Positions 10,985 through 20,315 of a DNA stretch of 64,000 nt are shown piece after piece (position 1 is the stretch's first letter; each line of letters opens with the position of its first letter). The position numbers and the translations under genes were made by a program. The stretch lies in assembly GCF_001536285.1 (NCBI RefSeq), contig NZ_FAOZ01000005.1:113813-177812 (forward strand), written 5' to 3'. The stretch comes from Parafrankia irregularis. Lineage in GTDB: Bacteria; Actinomycetota; Actinomycetes; Frankiales; Frankiaceae. The notes beneath the pieces were generated by a model. It made no database searches. It was not told the DNA's origin and was given only the letters and a program-made list of their open reading frames with translations.

Positions 10985-12196
10985 TCAGAAGGTGACAGGT
11001 AGCTCGGCGAAGCCGCGGACCGTGAGGTGCGGCCGGAACGCCGGCTCGTCGGTGGCCAGTGCGAGGGCCGGGAACCGGGCGAACAGACGGGTGACCGCCA
11101 GCCGTGCCTCCATGCGGGCCAGCGCGGCACCGAGGCACATGTGGTGGCCCAGGCCGAAACCCATGTGCCGGTTGACGCTGCGGCGGATGTCGAAGGTCTC
11201 GGCGTCCTCGAACTCCGCCGGGTCCCGGTTCGCCGCGGCGAGCATGGGCACGACCGCGTCGCCCTGGTGGAACTGCGTGTCGCCGAGCTGGGCGTCGCCG
11301 GTGATCGTGCGTGGTCGCATCATGTGGACGGGCGGGTCGAAGCGCAGCACCTCCTCGATCGCGGTGCGGATGTGTGCCGGCTCCTCGGTCAGCGCCGCCA
11401 GCTGGTCGGGATGGCTCAGCAGTTGGTAGACCGCGTTCGTGATGAGGTTCGTCGTCGACTCGAAGCCGGCGAGCAGCAGCAGTCCGGTGTTGCTGAGGAG
11501 CTCCTCCTCGTCGGCGAGCCGGCCGTCGTCAGCCGCCTCGATGAGGCGGGTCATCAGGTCGTCGCCGGGGTGTTCACGCCGGATCGCGACCAGGGTGGCG
11601 ATGTAGTCCCGCAGCCGCTGGTTGGCGGCGTTGCGGTCGTCGACCGGCACGCCGGGGTCGACCGAGCGGGTGACGGCGTGGCCGATCGCGATGAACTGGT
11701 GACGTTCGTCCACCGGCACGCCGAGCATGTCGCAGATGACGAGCACGGGCAACATCACCGCGAAGTCCGACACCAGGTCGATCGTCGGTCCGTTCAGACC
11801 GTCCAGGAGCTGGTCGACATAGCCGCTGATCATCGGTTCGCTCGCCTCGACGGTACGTACCGAGAAGGCACGGGTGAGCAGGCCCCGCATCCTGGTGTGC
11901 TCCGGCGGGTCGAGCTCGAGGATCGTCCTGCTTCTGCGGGCGTCTGCGAGCTGGCGTTCGCGCACGGCGGGGTCAGGCGACAACGAGTCGTGGAACGCCC
12001 TGGTCGTGAGGGTGTCGTAGCTGAGCGCCGGGTTGCGGAACAGCGCGTAGCAGTCCTGATAGCGCGACAGGTAGTGGACGCCTTCCGGGGAGCGCCATAC
12101 CGGTGCCTCCGCGCGCATCCGCCGGTAGGTCGGATAGGGGTCACGTCGTGTCGCGGGGTCGGTGGGGTCGAACAGTAAATCGGTCGAGTCTGTCAC
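10985..12196 (-). CDS. Cytochrome P450, last gene of the aldehyde dehydrogenase operon
   Basis: A 403-residue P450. GTG 12196 is preferred because it follows a GGAG-rich site and leaves a 49-base gap to the SDR gene; a start at 12268 would overlap it. The I-helix region reads AGFEST rather than AGHETT, keeping the acid-Ser/Thr pair. The haem loop is FGLGHHMCLG with its Cys near residue 354. The sequence differs clearly from the two P450s on the other strand, so it is not a recent copy. It closes a four-gene minus-strand operon (ALDH, LLM oxidoreductase, SDR, P450), which suggests stepwise oxidation of an alcohol or terpenoid-like compound. Confidence 0.9.
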   Translation of the reverse strand: MTDSTDLLFDPTDPATRRDPYPTYRRMRAEAPVWRSPEGVHYLSRYQDCYALFRNPALSYDTLTTRAFHDSLSPDPAVRERQLADARRSRTILELDPPEHTRMRGLLTRAFSVRTVEASEPMISGYVDQLLDGLNGPTIDLVSDFAVMLPVLVICDMLGVPVDERHQFIAIGHAVTRSVDPGVPVDDRNAANQRLRDYIATLVAIRREHPGDDLMTRLIEAADDGRLADEEELLSNTGLLLLAGFESTTNLITNAVYQLLSHPDQLAALTEEPAHIRTAIEEVLRFDPPVHMMRPRTITGDAQLGDTQFHQGDAVVPMLAAANRDPAEFEDAETFDIRRSVNRHMGFGLGHHMCLGAALARMEARLAVTRLFARFPALALATDEPAFRPHLTVRGFAELPVTF

Positions 12197-12245
12197 TGCT
12201 CCCACTCCAGCGGTGAACGGTTGGACTGTTCGGCGGTCGGCTGGG

Positions 12246-12998
12246 CTAGCCGGCGGTCCAGCCGCCATCGACGACGAGGTAGGTGCCGGTCACGTACGAG
12301 GCGTCCGACGAGGCGAGGAACGCGGCTACGGCGGCGATCTCGTCCGGGTGGCCGGGGCGGTCGAGCGCCGACTTCGAGGCGGCCCGCGACACCGCTTCGG
12401 GGAATTCCCGTTCGCCCATGAGAGTCATGCCGGTCGGGTAGACGAAGCCGGGGCAGATGGCGTTCACCCGGATGTTGGCCTTTCCCCATTCACGGGCCGC
12501 GGCGCGGGTCATCGCGAGGATCCCGGCCTTCGAAGCGCCGTAGACGGCCGTCTGCGGCGACGAGACCAGGGCGCCGACCGAGGACCAGTTGATGATCGAT
12601 CCGCCGCCCGATGCCACCATCGCCGGGATCGCGTGCTTCATGCCGAGGAAGACACTCTTGAGGTTGACGGTGAGGAGCCTGTCGTAGTCGTCCTCGTCGA
12701 TGTCGGGAACCGGCGCCTGGGCGATGCCGGCGACACCGACCACGTTGCAGAGGATGTCGAGTCGGCCATGCCGCCCGACCGCCTCCGCGACGAGCGCCTG
12801 AACCTCGTCGCCGCGGGTGACATCCGCGTGTACCGGCTCGATCTGATCCGGTGCCTGCGCAGCGGTGTCCTTCTCGGCGCCGCTCACGTCGACGGCGAGT
12901 ACCTTGGCGCCTTCCTGCGCGAGGCGAAGCGCGGTGGAACGGCCCTGCCCGATTCCGGCGCCGGTGACGACGGCGATCCTGCCGTCCAGACGTGCCAT
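12246..12998 (-). CDS. Short-chain dehydrogenase/reductase (SDR)
   Basis: A 250-residue classical SDR with the cofactor motif TGAGIGQG (residues 12-19), structural NVVG (85-88, the NNAG position), catalytic Ser near 139-140, and Tyr153/Lys157 in YGASK. An acidic residue at the end of the second strand (VDVS) favours NAD(H). It starts at ATG 12998 behind an AAGGGGAGA site, with gaps of about 50 bases to its neighbours on either side. It probably oxidises a hydroxyl produced by the P450 of this operon. Actual substrate unknown. Confidence 0.9.
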   Translation of the reverse strand: MARLDGRIAVVTGAGIGQGRSTALRLAQEGAKVLAVDVSGAEKDTAAQAPDQIEPVHADVTRGDEVQALVAEAVGRHGRLDILCNVVGVAGIAQAPVPDIDEDDYDRLLTVNLKSVFLGMKHAIPAMVASGGGSIINWSSVGALVSSPQTAVYGASKAGILAMTRAAAREWGKANIRVNAICPGFVYPTGMTLMGEREFPEAVSRAASKSALDRPGHPDEIAAVAAFLASSDASYVTGTYLVVDGGWTAG

Positions 12999-13048
12999 GT
13001 TCTCCCCTTGGTCGAATCAGCCTGGTCCTCGCCGGATCGCGATGCCTG

Positions 13049-14089
13049 CTACCCGCTCCCCCAGGACCGCACGGCGGGAAGTACCTGCGCGCAGACGGCC
13101 GAGAGCTGCTCCAGGTACGCCTGGCCCTGGTCGAGAATCGCGAGGATGAAGTGCCCGCACCCGGCGGCGTGGTATTCGGCGAGCCGCGCGACGACCCGCT
13201 CGGGAGTGCCCGCGAGCACGAACTGCGCCGGGTCGGTCTGAAAGTTCTTCGTACTGGCGCCGCGCATGAACTCGGCGGCGCGGGCGTCGGCACCGGTGTC
13301 CCGCTCGGTGATCAGGGTCGGCAGCACCATGCCGACCGGGAAATCGACGCCCTCCAGCCCGAGTCGCTTCCGTTCGAGAACAATCGTGTCCCTGGCCGCG
13401 CGGAACCCGTCGACGTCCTTGTAGAAGCCGACCCAGGCGTCACCGAGCCGGGCCGCGCGCCGCAGCGCGGGGGGCGTGTGCCCGCCGAACAGCAGAGGTA
13501 TCCGCGGCGGGATCGGTGCTATGCGCACCCCCTGCAGCGGACCGTCGGCGGTGACCGGCTCACCGGACCAGAGCTCACGCAGGAGCAGCACGGACTGCTC
13601 CAACCGTGCGGCTCGCTGGTCGAGTGGTACCCCGCTCGCGCGGAACTCCGCCGGATGCTCACCGCCGACGCCGACGCCGAGCGTGAGACGTTCCGGATGA
13701 TAGGCAGCGATCGTCGCGAGCTGCTTCGCCGCCGCGAGCGGGTTGCGCAGGGCGAGCAGCATGACCGACGTTCCGATGCGCACCCGCGTGGTCATGCTCG
13801 CCACATGCTCAAGCGTCACGATCGACTCCAGCAATGGGAGCGGATGCACGAGATGGTCGCCCAGCCACAGGCCGTCGAGATCATGCTGCTCGCCGTAGAC
13901 CGCCGCCTCGGCGATGCTCGACGGCCTGATGTTCCCGTCGATGGTGCCGAAGACCGGAAGCATCACGCCGAGAGTCGAGACCGGCTGGCCCGACGATGCC
14001 GCACCGGGCGGACCGAAGATCGTTCGTCCCGCCGGACCGGATCCAATGACCACGGATCTGCCTTCCCCGGCGAACGCCACCGCGTTCAC
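13049..14089 (-). CDS. LLM-class F420-dependent oxidoreductase
   Basis: Luciferase-like TIM-barrel flavin or F420 enzyme, up to 346 residues. The family pattern GVMLPVFG opens the barrel, LWLGDHLVHP follows, and the family's C-terminal AGTPERVVARLAEYHAAGCGHF region is present. The start is uncertain. GTG 14089 is listed, but GTG 14053 has a better ribosome site (GGGGAAGG seven bases upstream). It lies in the operon between ALDH (31-base gap) and SDR. Such enzymes use F420 or FMN for hydride transfer or oxygenation. Here it would be one step in the pathway of the flanking P450, SDR and aldehyde dehydrogenase. Confidence 0.85.
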   Translation of the reverse strand: MNAVAFAGEGRSVVIGSGPAGRTIFGPPGAASSGQPVSTLGVMLPVFGTIDGNIRPSSIAEAAVYGEQHDLDGLWLGDHLVHPLPLLESIVTLEHVASMTTRVRIGTSVMLLALRNPLAAAKQLATIAAYHPERLTLGVGVGGEHPAEFRASGVPLDQRAARLEQSVLLLRELWSGEPVTADGPLQGVRIAPIPPRIPLLFGGHTPPALRRAARLGDAWVGFYKDVDGFRAARDTIVLERKRLGLEGVDFPVGMVLPTLITERDTGADARAAEFMRGASTKNFQTDPAQFVLAGTPERVVARLAEYHAAGCGHFILAILDQGQAYLEQLSAVCAQVLPAVRSWGSG

Positions 14090-14120
14090 CGTTTTCTGGT
14101 CTGGAATTCGGTCGCGCCGG

Positions 14121-15584
14121 TCAGACCATCGCGACGGTCTTGATCCGCTGGAACTCGGCCAGGCCGTCCGGGCCGCCCTCCTTGCCGTAGCCGCTGAGGC
14201 CCAGGCCGCCGAACGGGCGGTTCACCATCATGTTCGGCGCACCGTTGATCATGGTCGCGCCGGCGACGAGACGCTCGGCGACCCGGTGCGCGCGGCGCAC
14301 ATCCGTGGTCTGGATGTAGGAGGACAGCCCGTAGCGGGTGCAGTTCGCGATCTCGATGGCCTCCTCCTCGGTGGAGAACGGCATCATCGACAGCACCGGG
14401 CCGAACACCTCGACCTGGCCAAGCTCGCTGCTCGGCTCCACGTCGGCGAACACCGTCGGCTCGAGGAAGTACCCGCCGGACAACGGCCCCTGAAGGCGCC
14501 CACCACCGGCGACCAGCCGCGCGCCGTCCAGCCTGGCCTGCTCGATCATGCCGAGGATGCGGTCGACCGCGGCCTGGTTGACGACCGGGCCGATGTCGGT
14601 GGCGGTGTCCCACGGGTCACCCACCCGGATCCCCTTGACCAGGCGCGCGACCCGATCGATCGCCTCCTCGTAGATCGACTCCTGCACGAGCATGCGGGTC
14701 GGAAAGGCGCAGCCCTGCCCACTGACCGTGCCGAGGACGCGCAGCGTCCCCCAGGCGATCGCGGCGTCGAGATCGGCGTCGTCGAAAACGAGGTTGGCCG
14801 ACTTGCCGCCGAGCTCAAGGCAGGCCGGTTTCATCTGCTCGGCACAGGCCCGCAGGATGGCCTTCGCGGTCACCGGGCCACCGGTGAACGAGACCTTCTG
14901 GACCAGCGGATGCTCGACGAGCGCCGCTCCCGCCTCGCCGGTGCCGGGCAGCACGCTGACCGCTCCTGGCGGGAACCCCGCCGCCTCCACCAGGTCGGCG
15001 AACAACTCGGCGGCGAACGGTGTCAGCTCCGACGGTTTGACCACAACGGTGTTGCCCGCGGCGAGCGCCGGCGGAACCTTCATCGACAGGGAGGTCAGCG
15101 GACCGTTCCAGGTGATGATCGCGGCGATGACGCCGTAGGGCTGCGCGAGGGTGTAGCTGAACTCGCCGTCCGGGCCGAACGAGGACGCCACCCGGCCGGA
15201 GATCTTGTCCGCGAAACCGGCGTAGTACCGGGTCCACTCCACCGCACCGCCGACCAGCCCGACCGCCGAGCTCACCGCCATACCGTTGTCGAGAATCGCT
15301 CGCCGGGAGAACTCGTCCGCGTTCTGCTCGATGAGGTCGGCCAGCCGGAAGAGCAACCTGCGCCGTTCGGCGGGGCGCACGTCACGCCACCGCAGAAAGG
15401 CCTCGTGCGCTAATCGCACGCTCTGCTCCACCTCTGCCGGCCCAGCAAGGGGAACAACCGCGTCGACTTCACCGGTGCACGGATCGACATGCTCGAACGT
15501 GCCACCCGACCCCGCGGCGAGCCGCTCGGCGCCGATGCACAGATGTACGGGTGGGCGTGTCCGGTCCATCCCGGTGTCTGCCAT
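14121..15584 (-). CDS. Aldehyde dehydrogenase (NAD(P)+-dependent)
   Basis: A 487-residue ALDH-superfamily enzyme oxidising aldehydes to acids. Asn160 (ITWN) stabilises the oxyanion. Glu257 in LELGGKSANLVF is the general base. Cys292 in GQGC is the nucleophile. Length and spacing are typical. First gene of a minus-strand operon (ALDH, LLM oxidoreductase, SDR, P450). It starts at ATG 15584, opposite an ABC importer across a 377-base AT-rich promoter region holding two related palindromes. The context suggests catabolism of an imported compound through alcohol and aldehyde intermediates. Confidence 0.92.
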   Translation of the reverse strand: MADTGMDRTRPPVHLCIGAERLAAGSGGTFEHVDPCTGEVDAVVPLAGPAEVEQSVRLAHEAFLRWRDVRPAERRRLLFRLADLIEQNADEFSRRAILDNGMAVSSAVGLVGGAVEWTRYYAGFADKISGRVASSFGPDGEFSYTLAQPYGVIAAIITWNGPLTSLSMKVPPALAAGNTVVVKPSELTPFAAELFADLVEAAGFPPGAVSVLPGTGEAGAALVEHPLVQKVSFTGGPVTAKAILRACAEQMKPACLELGGKSANLVFDDADLDAAIAWGTLRVLGTVSGQGCAFPTRMLVQESIYEEAIDRVARLVKGIRVGDPWDTATDIGPVVNQAAVDRILGMIEQARLDGARLVAGGGRLQGPLSGGYFLEPTVFADVEPSSELGQVEVFGPVLSMMPFSTEEEAIEIANCTRYGLSSYIQTTDVRRAHRVAERLVAGATMINGAPNMMVNRPFGGLGLSGYGKEGGPDGLAEFQRIKTVAMV

Positions 15585-15689
15585 GACAACCCCCGTTCGA
15601 ATTGGCGAACAAAGCGGCTCCGCCGACGAGGAGGGCCTCGGCCACCCCGGGGCCGGCGCGGCGGGCGCGCGACGCCTTGCAAATTAGCA

Positions 15690-15705
15690 GAGTAAGTATG
15701 TACTC
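15690..15705. promoter_or_regulatory. Palindromic operator upstream of the ALDH operon
   Basis: GAGTAAGTATGTACTC has perfect 5-base arms GAGTA / TACTC separated by six bases, in the AT-rich part of the 377-base divergent gap (15585-15961). It matches the element at 15909-15924 at 12 of 16 positions. Probably a site for one regulator acting on both divergent operons. The regulator gene is not obvious in the window. The rest of the gap shows no gene. Confidence 0.5.
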
Positions 15706-15908
15706 CGCTAGACCTTTTATCTTGGCAACCAGCATCAGCTGACCCACGCAGCGCATCCACCCCTCGACGCTCGCCGGGACACAGCGGTGCCCGATCAGCT
15801 ACGGAGGGTCCCTCCTTTTCGGCTGCGACATGCTACAGATCGCCGCAAATTAGGACATTTACCTAGACGGGTCGACGTAAAAAAGTAGACTCCTTAGCCT
15901 TGATTAGT

Positions 15909-15924
15909 GAGTGAATATTTACTA
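15909..15924. promoter_or_regulatory. Related palindromic operator upstream of the ABC importer
   Basis: GAGTGAATATTTACTA is an AT-rich imperfect palindrome about 40 bases before the substrate-binding-protein start. It shares GAGT, the central AT..TAT core and TACT with the 15690 element. The pair suggests common regulation of importer and catabolic operon. Confidence 0.45.
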
Positions 15925-15961
15925 GAGTCCCCCACCTAGCCGCTCCAAACAGGGGAGAGAA

Positions 15962-17185
15962 ATGCACTTACGCAGGCTCCTGATAGCCATGCTGGCATTC
16001 GTCGCCATGACGGTTGCGGCGTGTGGCGATTCAGGATCGGGCGACTCGGCCGACGCGAACAGTTCGGCAGCCGCTGGAACACCGGTCAACGTGGCGGTGA
16101 TCTGCAGTTGTACAGGATCCTTCGCGCACAGCATCGGCCCCGCCAGCAAGGTCGCGCAAGCGTGGTCGAAGTCAGTGAACGCCGCCGGTGGCATCAACGG
16201 CCACCCGGTCAGGCTCAAGCTGTACGACGACGCCGGAAACCCCGGAAACTCCGTCACCAAGGCAAAGGCGGCGATCTCCGACAAGGTCGACGTCATCATC
16301 AACCTCACCACGCTCGTCTCGACCTGGATCAAGGCTGCGGACGACGCCGGCATCCCGGTTGTCGGCGGTGACTTCTTCAACGCGGTGTTCAGCAAGGACC
16401 CGAACGCCTACCCCTCCGGGCAGACGACCAACGCCCTGCCGTACGCGATCATCTCGACCGCGAAGCTCGCGAAGGCGACCAACCTCGGCATCCTGTACTG
16501 CGCCGAGTCACCCAGCTGCGCGGACACCGTCAGTCTGATGAAGGGCGTCGGCGAGGAGCTGGGACTCCCGGTCATCCACAGCGCGTCCATTTCGGCGACC
16601 GCCGCCAACTACACATCCCAGTGTGTCGCGGCCAAGCAGGCCGGTGTCACCGCACTGTATGTGAGCCATTCCGCGTCGGTGCTCGAGAAGGTCGCCGGCG
16701 ACTGCGCCCGCCAGGACTTCCACCCGACCCTCATCGAGGCCGGAACGGGTTTCACGATGCGGCTCGTCGACAACGCCGTGACGAAGAACAACCTCTGGAT
16801 CGCCTTCCCCATTCTGCCGTTCTTCGTGGACCAGCCGCAGGTCCAGAAGCTGAACGAGGCGGTCGACAGGTACTCCCCCGGCCTGCGGACCGACCCACAG
16901 TCGTGGACGACCCTGGCCGCCCAGGTGTGGACCGGCGGGCTGCTCGTCGAGCGCGGCGTCGAGTCGTCCGGCGTCAGCGCCGGGCAGGACGTGTCGGCCG
17001 CGGCGATCACCAAGGGCCTCACCTCGTTGAAGGACGAGACGCTGGACGGCTGGGCGCCCCCGCTCACCTTCACCGCCGGCAAGGCGAACCAGGTCAACTG
17101 CTGGTACGTCGGACGGGTCCAGGACGGCAAGCCGGCACTGGTCAACGACGGAAAGCGCAGCTGCAAGGACGGCTCGACCTCGTAG
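15962..17185 (+). CDS. ABC importer substrate-binding lipoprotein (branched-chain amino acid type)
   Basis: A 407-residue LivK-like type I periplasmic binding protein. The signal peptide ends in lipobox VAAC with lipid-bearing Cys21, so it is anchored outside the membrane. The mature part opens with the family pattern VNVAVICSCTG. It also carries NAAGGINGHPVRLKLYDD, a hallmark of this group. The start is ATG 15962 with GGGGAGAG seven bases upstream. In actinobacteria this family often binds aromatic acids, amides or other non-amino-acid ligands. Given the divergent ALDH/P450 operon, the ligand may be that pathway's substrate. A perfect 16-base-pair hairpin follows before the transporter gene. 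Confidence 0.88.
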   Translation: MHLRRLLIAMLAFVAMTVAACGDSGSGDSADANSSAAAGTPVNVAVICSCTGSFAHSIGPASKVAQAWSKSVNAAGGINGHPVRLKLYDDAGNPGNSVTKAKAAISDKVDVIINLTTLVSTWIKAADDAGIPVVGGDFFNAVFSKDPNAYPSGQTTNALPYAIISTAKLAKATNLGILYCAESPSCADTVSLMKGVGEELGLPVIHSASISATAANYTSQCVAAKQAGVTALYVSHSASVLEKVAGDCARQDFHPTLIEAGTGFTMRLVDNAVTKNNLWIAFPILPFFVDQPQVQKLNEAVDRYSPGLRTDPQSWTTLAAQVWTGGLLVERGVESSGVSAGQDVSAAAITKGLTSLKDETLDGWAPPLTFTAGKANQVNCWYVGRVQDGKPALVNDGKRSCKDGSTS

Positions 17186-17290
17186 CAGGCAGCTACGCAG
17201 GCAGCCCAGCCAGCACCTGCCAGCCCCACCAGCGCTGCCAGCCCCGTCACAGCGCTGGGAGCGCCGGCAGCCCCGTCAGCACCAGCCAGC

Positions 17291-17334
17291 GGGCGTGCCG
17301 GCCCGGTTCAGGACAGACCCGGGCCGGCACGCCC
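17291..17334 (+). terminator. Strong hairpin between binding protein and permease genes
   Basis: Perfect 16-base arms (17291-17306 and 17319-17334), beginning GGGCGTGCC and ending GGCACGCCC, enclose a 12-base loop. There is no T-tract. In this position, 106 bases past the binding-protein stop and 41 bases before the permease start, it fits a partial terminator or RNA-stabilising stem that keeps binding protein in excess over transporter. The preceding 17186-17290 is CAGC-rich spacer. Confidence 0.6.
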
Positions 17335-17375
17335 TCGTCGAACCGTCTGTTCGCCACCGGAGGCCGGATCTCATC

Positions 17376-20309
17376 GTGGACGACTTCCTTCCCTTCATCG
17401 TCGTCGGTCTCGCGACCGGCGCGGTCTACGGCCTGGCCGGAATCGGCCTGGTTCTGACCTACAAGACGTCAGGAATCTTCAACTTCGGCTACGGCGCCGT
17501 CGCGGCGCTCGTCGCCTTCTGCTTCTATTTCCTGCGGGTCGACCACGGCCTGCCCTGGCCGGTGGCCGCCGCGATTTCTCTGCTCCTGTTCGCGCCGCTG
17601 CTCGGGCTGGCACTCGAGCTGCTCGCCCGGTCGCTCGCGGGTGCCAGCGAAACCGTCAAGGTGGTCGCGACGGTCGGCCTGATCCTCATCGTCTCGAGTC
17701 TCGGGCTGCTGTGGCATGAGGCCACCCCGCCGGAGTTCCCGCATTTCCTGCCGCAGTCGACGGTCCGGCTGGCCGGGGTGAACATCACCTGGGAAGAAAT
17801 CATCCTCTTCGCGCTGTCCGCGGCGGCCGCGGCTATTCTGTACCGCTTCTTCCAGGCCTTCCGGATCGGCATCGTCATGCGCGGCGTCGTCGACAACCAC
17901 GAGCTCGTGTCCATGAGCGGCGACGATCCGGTCCTGGTCCGCCGCTGGGCCTGGCTCATCGGCAGCTTCTTCTCGGGTGTGGCGGGCCTGCTGCTGGCGC
18001 CGGGGCAGCTCGTCGACGGCGTCACCCTGACCACGGTCGTGTTCGCGGCGTTCGGGGCCGCCGCCATCGGCTACTTCACGAACCTGCCGCTGACCTTCGT
18101 CGGCGGTCTGGTGATGGGCGTCGCCAGCGCCCTGGTCGACAAGTACTCGGCGACGTCCACCTGGATCGGTGGGCTGGCACCCGCGCTGCCGTTCGTCGTC
18201 CTCTTCGTAGTCCTCATCGTGCTCCCGCGCCGCCTGCTCACGCAGCGGCGGCTCGTGGCGGTCGCGAATGTCCGCCGCTCCTACCAGGCGCCGATCCGGG
18301 TGCGGCTGTCGGCGGGCGTGGTGGCGGTCGGCCTGCTCGCGGCGGTCCCCACGATCCAGGCGGGCTACGTCTCCGTGTGGTCGGCGGCGCTCATCAACAT
18401 CATGCTCTTTCTTTCGCTGGGGCTCCTCGTCCGCCGATCCGGCCAGATCTCGCTGTGTCACCTGGCGTTCGCCGCCGTCGGCGCGGCGGCGTTCGGGCAT
18501 TTCGCGAGCACGATGCCGTGGCTGCCGGCGCTGATCCTGGCGACACTGGTCGCGGTGCCGGTCGGCGCCCTCATCTCGATCCCGGCCGTGCGGGTGTCCG
18601 GAGTGTTCCTCGCACTGGCCACACTGGGTTTCGGCATCCTCGCGGAGCAGGTCTTCTACACCCGTGGCTTCATGTTCGGGCAGTCACCGCTGGGGCTGGA
18701 GGCGCCGCGCCCCGCGGTGTCGATCGCGGGCCTGGACCTCGCCGGCGACGAAGGTTTCTACTACCTGCTACTCGTGATCACGGTGCTCGTGGCCGTGGGC
18801 ATCACCGCGATCGGCCACGGTCGGCTCGGCCGCCTGCTGGAGGCGCTGGCCGACTCGCCACTCGCGCTGGAGACGCACGGGACGACGTCGAGCGTGCTCA
18901 AGGTGATCGTCTTCTGCGTCGCCTCGGCGGTGGCCTCCCTGGCGGGGGCGCTCAACGCCATGCTCTTCTACTACGGCGTCGGCACCTACTATCCGTCCTT
19001 CAACTCACTGACCCTCGTCGTGCTGGTCGTGATCGTCACCGTCGGCGAGCCGTGGTACGCCATCGTCGCGGCGATCGGCTACAGCGTGCTGCCCGCCTAC
19101 ATCTCGGGGGACACGACCGGCGACATCCTCACCCTGCTCTTCGGGCTCGGCGCGGCCACCGCGGCGTACGGCACAAGAGGCGGCACCATGCCCGCACCCG
19201 CACGGCGACTCCTCGACCGCCTCGGCGGCCGGACACCGCTGCCCAGCACCCCGCTGCCCAGCACCCCGCCGGACGTCGCCCCGACCATTACCGCGCCCTC
19301 GACCAGCAGTGCACCTGAGCCAGCCGGTTCCGCTGAACCACCGCCAACAGCTGAGCCACCGCCAACAGCCGGACCGCGGCCGGCACTCGCCCGGCAACGA
19401 TCCGCTTCGTCCCGCCGCGAGCCCACCGGCAGGGACGGGCTGGTCGTCCGTGATCTGTCCGTGCGTTTCGGCGGGGTCAAGGCCGTGGCCGGCGTCAGCC
19501 TGCAGGCACCACCCGGCGCCATCACCGGCCTCATCGGCCCGAACGGCGCGGGGAAGACCACCACCTTCAACGCGTGCAGCGGGCTGAACCGGCCGAGCTC
19601 CGGGCAGATCCTCCTGCACGGTGTCGACGTCACCCGGGAGGGGCCGGCGCGCCGGGCCCGGCGCGGGCTCGGCCGGACGTTCCAGCGGACCGAGCTGTTC
19701 AACAGCCTGAGCGTGCGGCGGAACGTGAGCATGGGCCGCGAGGCCTCCCTGGCCGGCGCGAACCCGTTCACCCACCTCCTGGGATCGCGCCCGTCGAGCC
19801 GCCTGCTGTCCGAGGCGGTCGACGAGGCACTGGCGCTCACGGGGACGACGCGGATCGCCGACGTCCAGGTCGGGCTGCTGCCCATCGGGCAGCGGCGGCT
19901 GGTGGAGCTCGCCCGAGCCCTCGCCGGCCCGTTCGACATGCTGCTGCTGGACGAGCCGTCCTCCGGGCTCGACGAACATGAGACCGAGCAGTTCGGCCAG
20001 GTTCTCCAGACGGTGGTGAGGGAGCGCGGCTGCGGCGTCCTGCTCGTCGAACACGACATGACCCTGGTCCGCAGCATCTGCGACCACGTCTATCTGCTCG
20101 ATTTCGGCAAACTGATCTTCGAGGGGATTCCCAGCGAGATGGAGAGCTCCGACCGGGTACGCGCCGCCTATCTCGGCAGCGCGGCCCTCACCACGGCGGA
20201 CGGACCCGAACCTGCCGCGGACGGACCCGAGCCGGCTGGACCCGAGCCGGCCGGGCGCAGGCCCGAACCGGCCACCGACCAGCGCCTCGCCCTCCCCGCA
20301 CACGAGTAG
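17376..20309 (+). CDS. Fused ABC importer: LivH + LivM permeases + LivG ATPase
   Basis: One polypeptide of about 977 residues, taking the GTG at 17376. Residues about 1-290 match a LivH-type permease (opening VVGLATGAVYGLAGIGLVLTY). About 300-610 match a LivM-type permease (LGLLVRRSGQISLCHLAFAAVG). A Pro/Ser/Thr-rich linker (about 620-700) with short repeats follows, then a LivG-type ATPase. The ATPase has Walker A GPNGAGKT (721-728), signature LPIGQ instead of LSGGQ (near 834), and Walker B LLLDEPSSGLD (near 857). The C-terminus ends in a Pro/Glu/Ala repeat tail. In most bacteria these are three genes. The fusion fixes 1:1:1 stoichiometry, with the separate LivF supplying the second ATPase. 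The start is tentative because the GGAGG lies 12 bases upstream. Confidence 0.85.
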   Translation: MDDFLPFIVVGLATGAVYGLAGIGLVLTYKTSGIFNFGYGAVAALVAFCFYFLRVDHGLPWPVAAAISLLLFAPLLGLALELLARSLAGASETVKVVATVGLILIVSSLGLLWHEATPPEFPHFLPQSTVRLAGVNITWEEIILFALSAAAAAILYRFFQAFRIGIVMRGVVDNHELVSMSGDDPVLVRRWAWLIGSFFSGVAGLLLAPGQLVDGVTLTTVVFAAFGAAAIGYFTNLPLTFVGGLVMGVASALVDKYSATSTWIGGLAPALPFVVLFVVLIVLPRRLLTQRRLVAVANVRRSYQAPIRVRLSAGVVAVGLLAAVPTIQAGYVSVWSAALINIMLFLSLGLLVRRSGQISLCHLAFAAVGAAAFGHFASTMPWLPALILATLVAVPVGALISIPAVRVSGVFLALATLGFGILAEQVFYTRGFMFGQSPLGLEAPRPAVSIAGLDLAGDEGFYYLLLVITVLVAVGITAIGHGRLGRLLEALADSPLALETHGTTSSVLKVIVFCVASAVASLAGALNAMLFYYGVGTYYPSFNSLTLVVLVVIVTVGEPWYAIVAAIGYSVLPAYISGDTTGDILTLLFGLGAATAAYGTRGGTMPAPARRLLDRLGGRTPLPSTPLPSTPPDVAPTITAPSTSSAPEPAGSAEPPPTAEPPPTAGPRPALARQRSASSRREPTGRDGLVVRDLSVRFGGVKAVAGVSLQAPPGAITGLIGPNGAGKTTTFNACSGLNRPSSGQILLHGVDVTREGPARRARRGLGRTFQRTELFNSLSVRRNVSMGREASLAGANPFTHLLGSRPSSRLLSEAVDEALALTGTTRIADVQVGLLPIGQRRLVELARALAGPFDMLLLDEPSSGLDEHETEQFGQVLQTVVRERGCGVLLVEHDMTLVRSICDHVYLLDFGKLIFEGIPSEMESSDRVRAAYLGSAALTTADGPEPAADGPEPAGPEPAGRRPEPATDQRLALPAHE

Positions 20310-20315
20310 CCGGCG

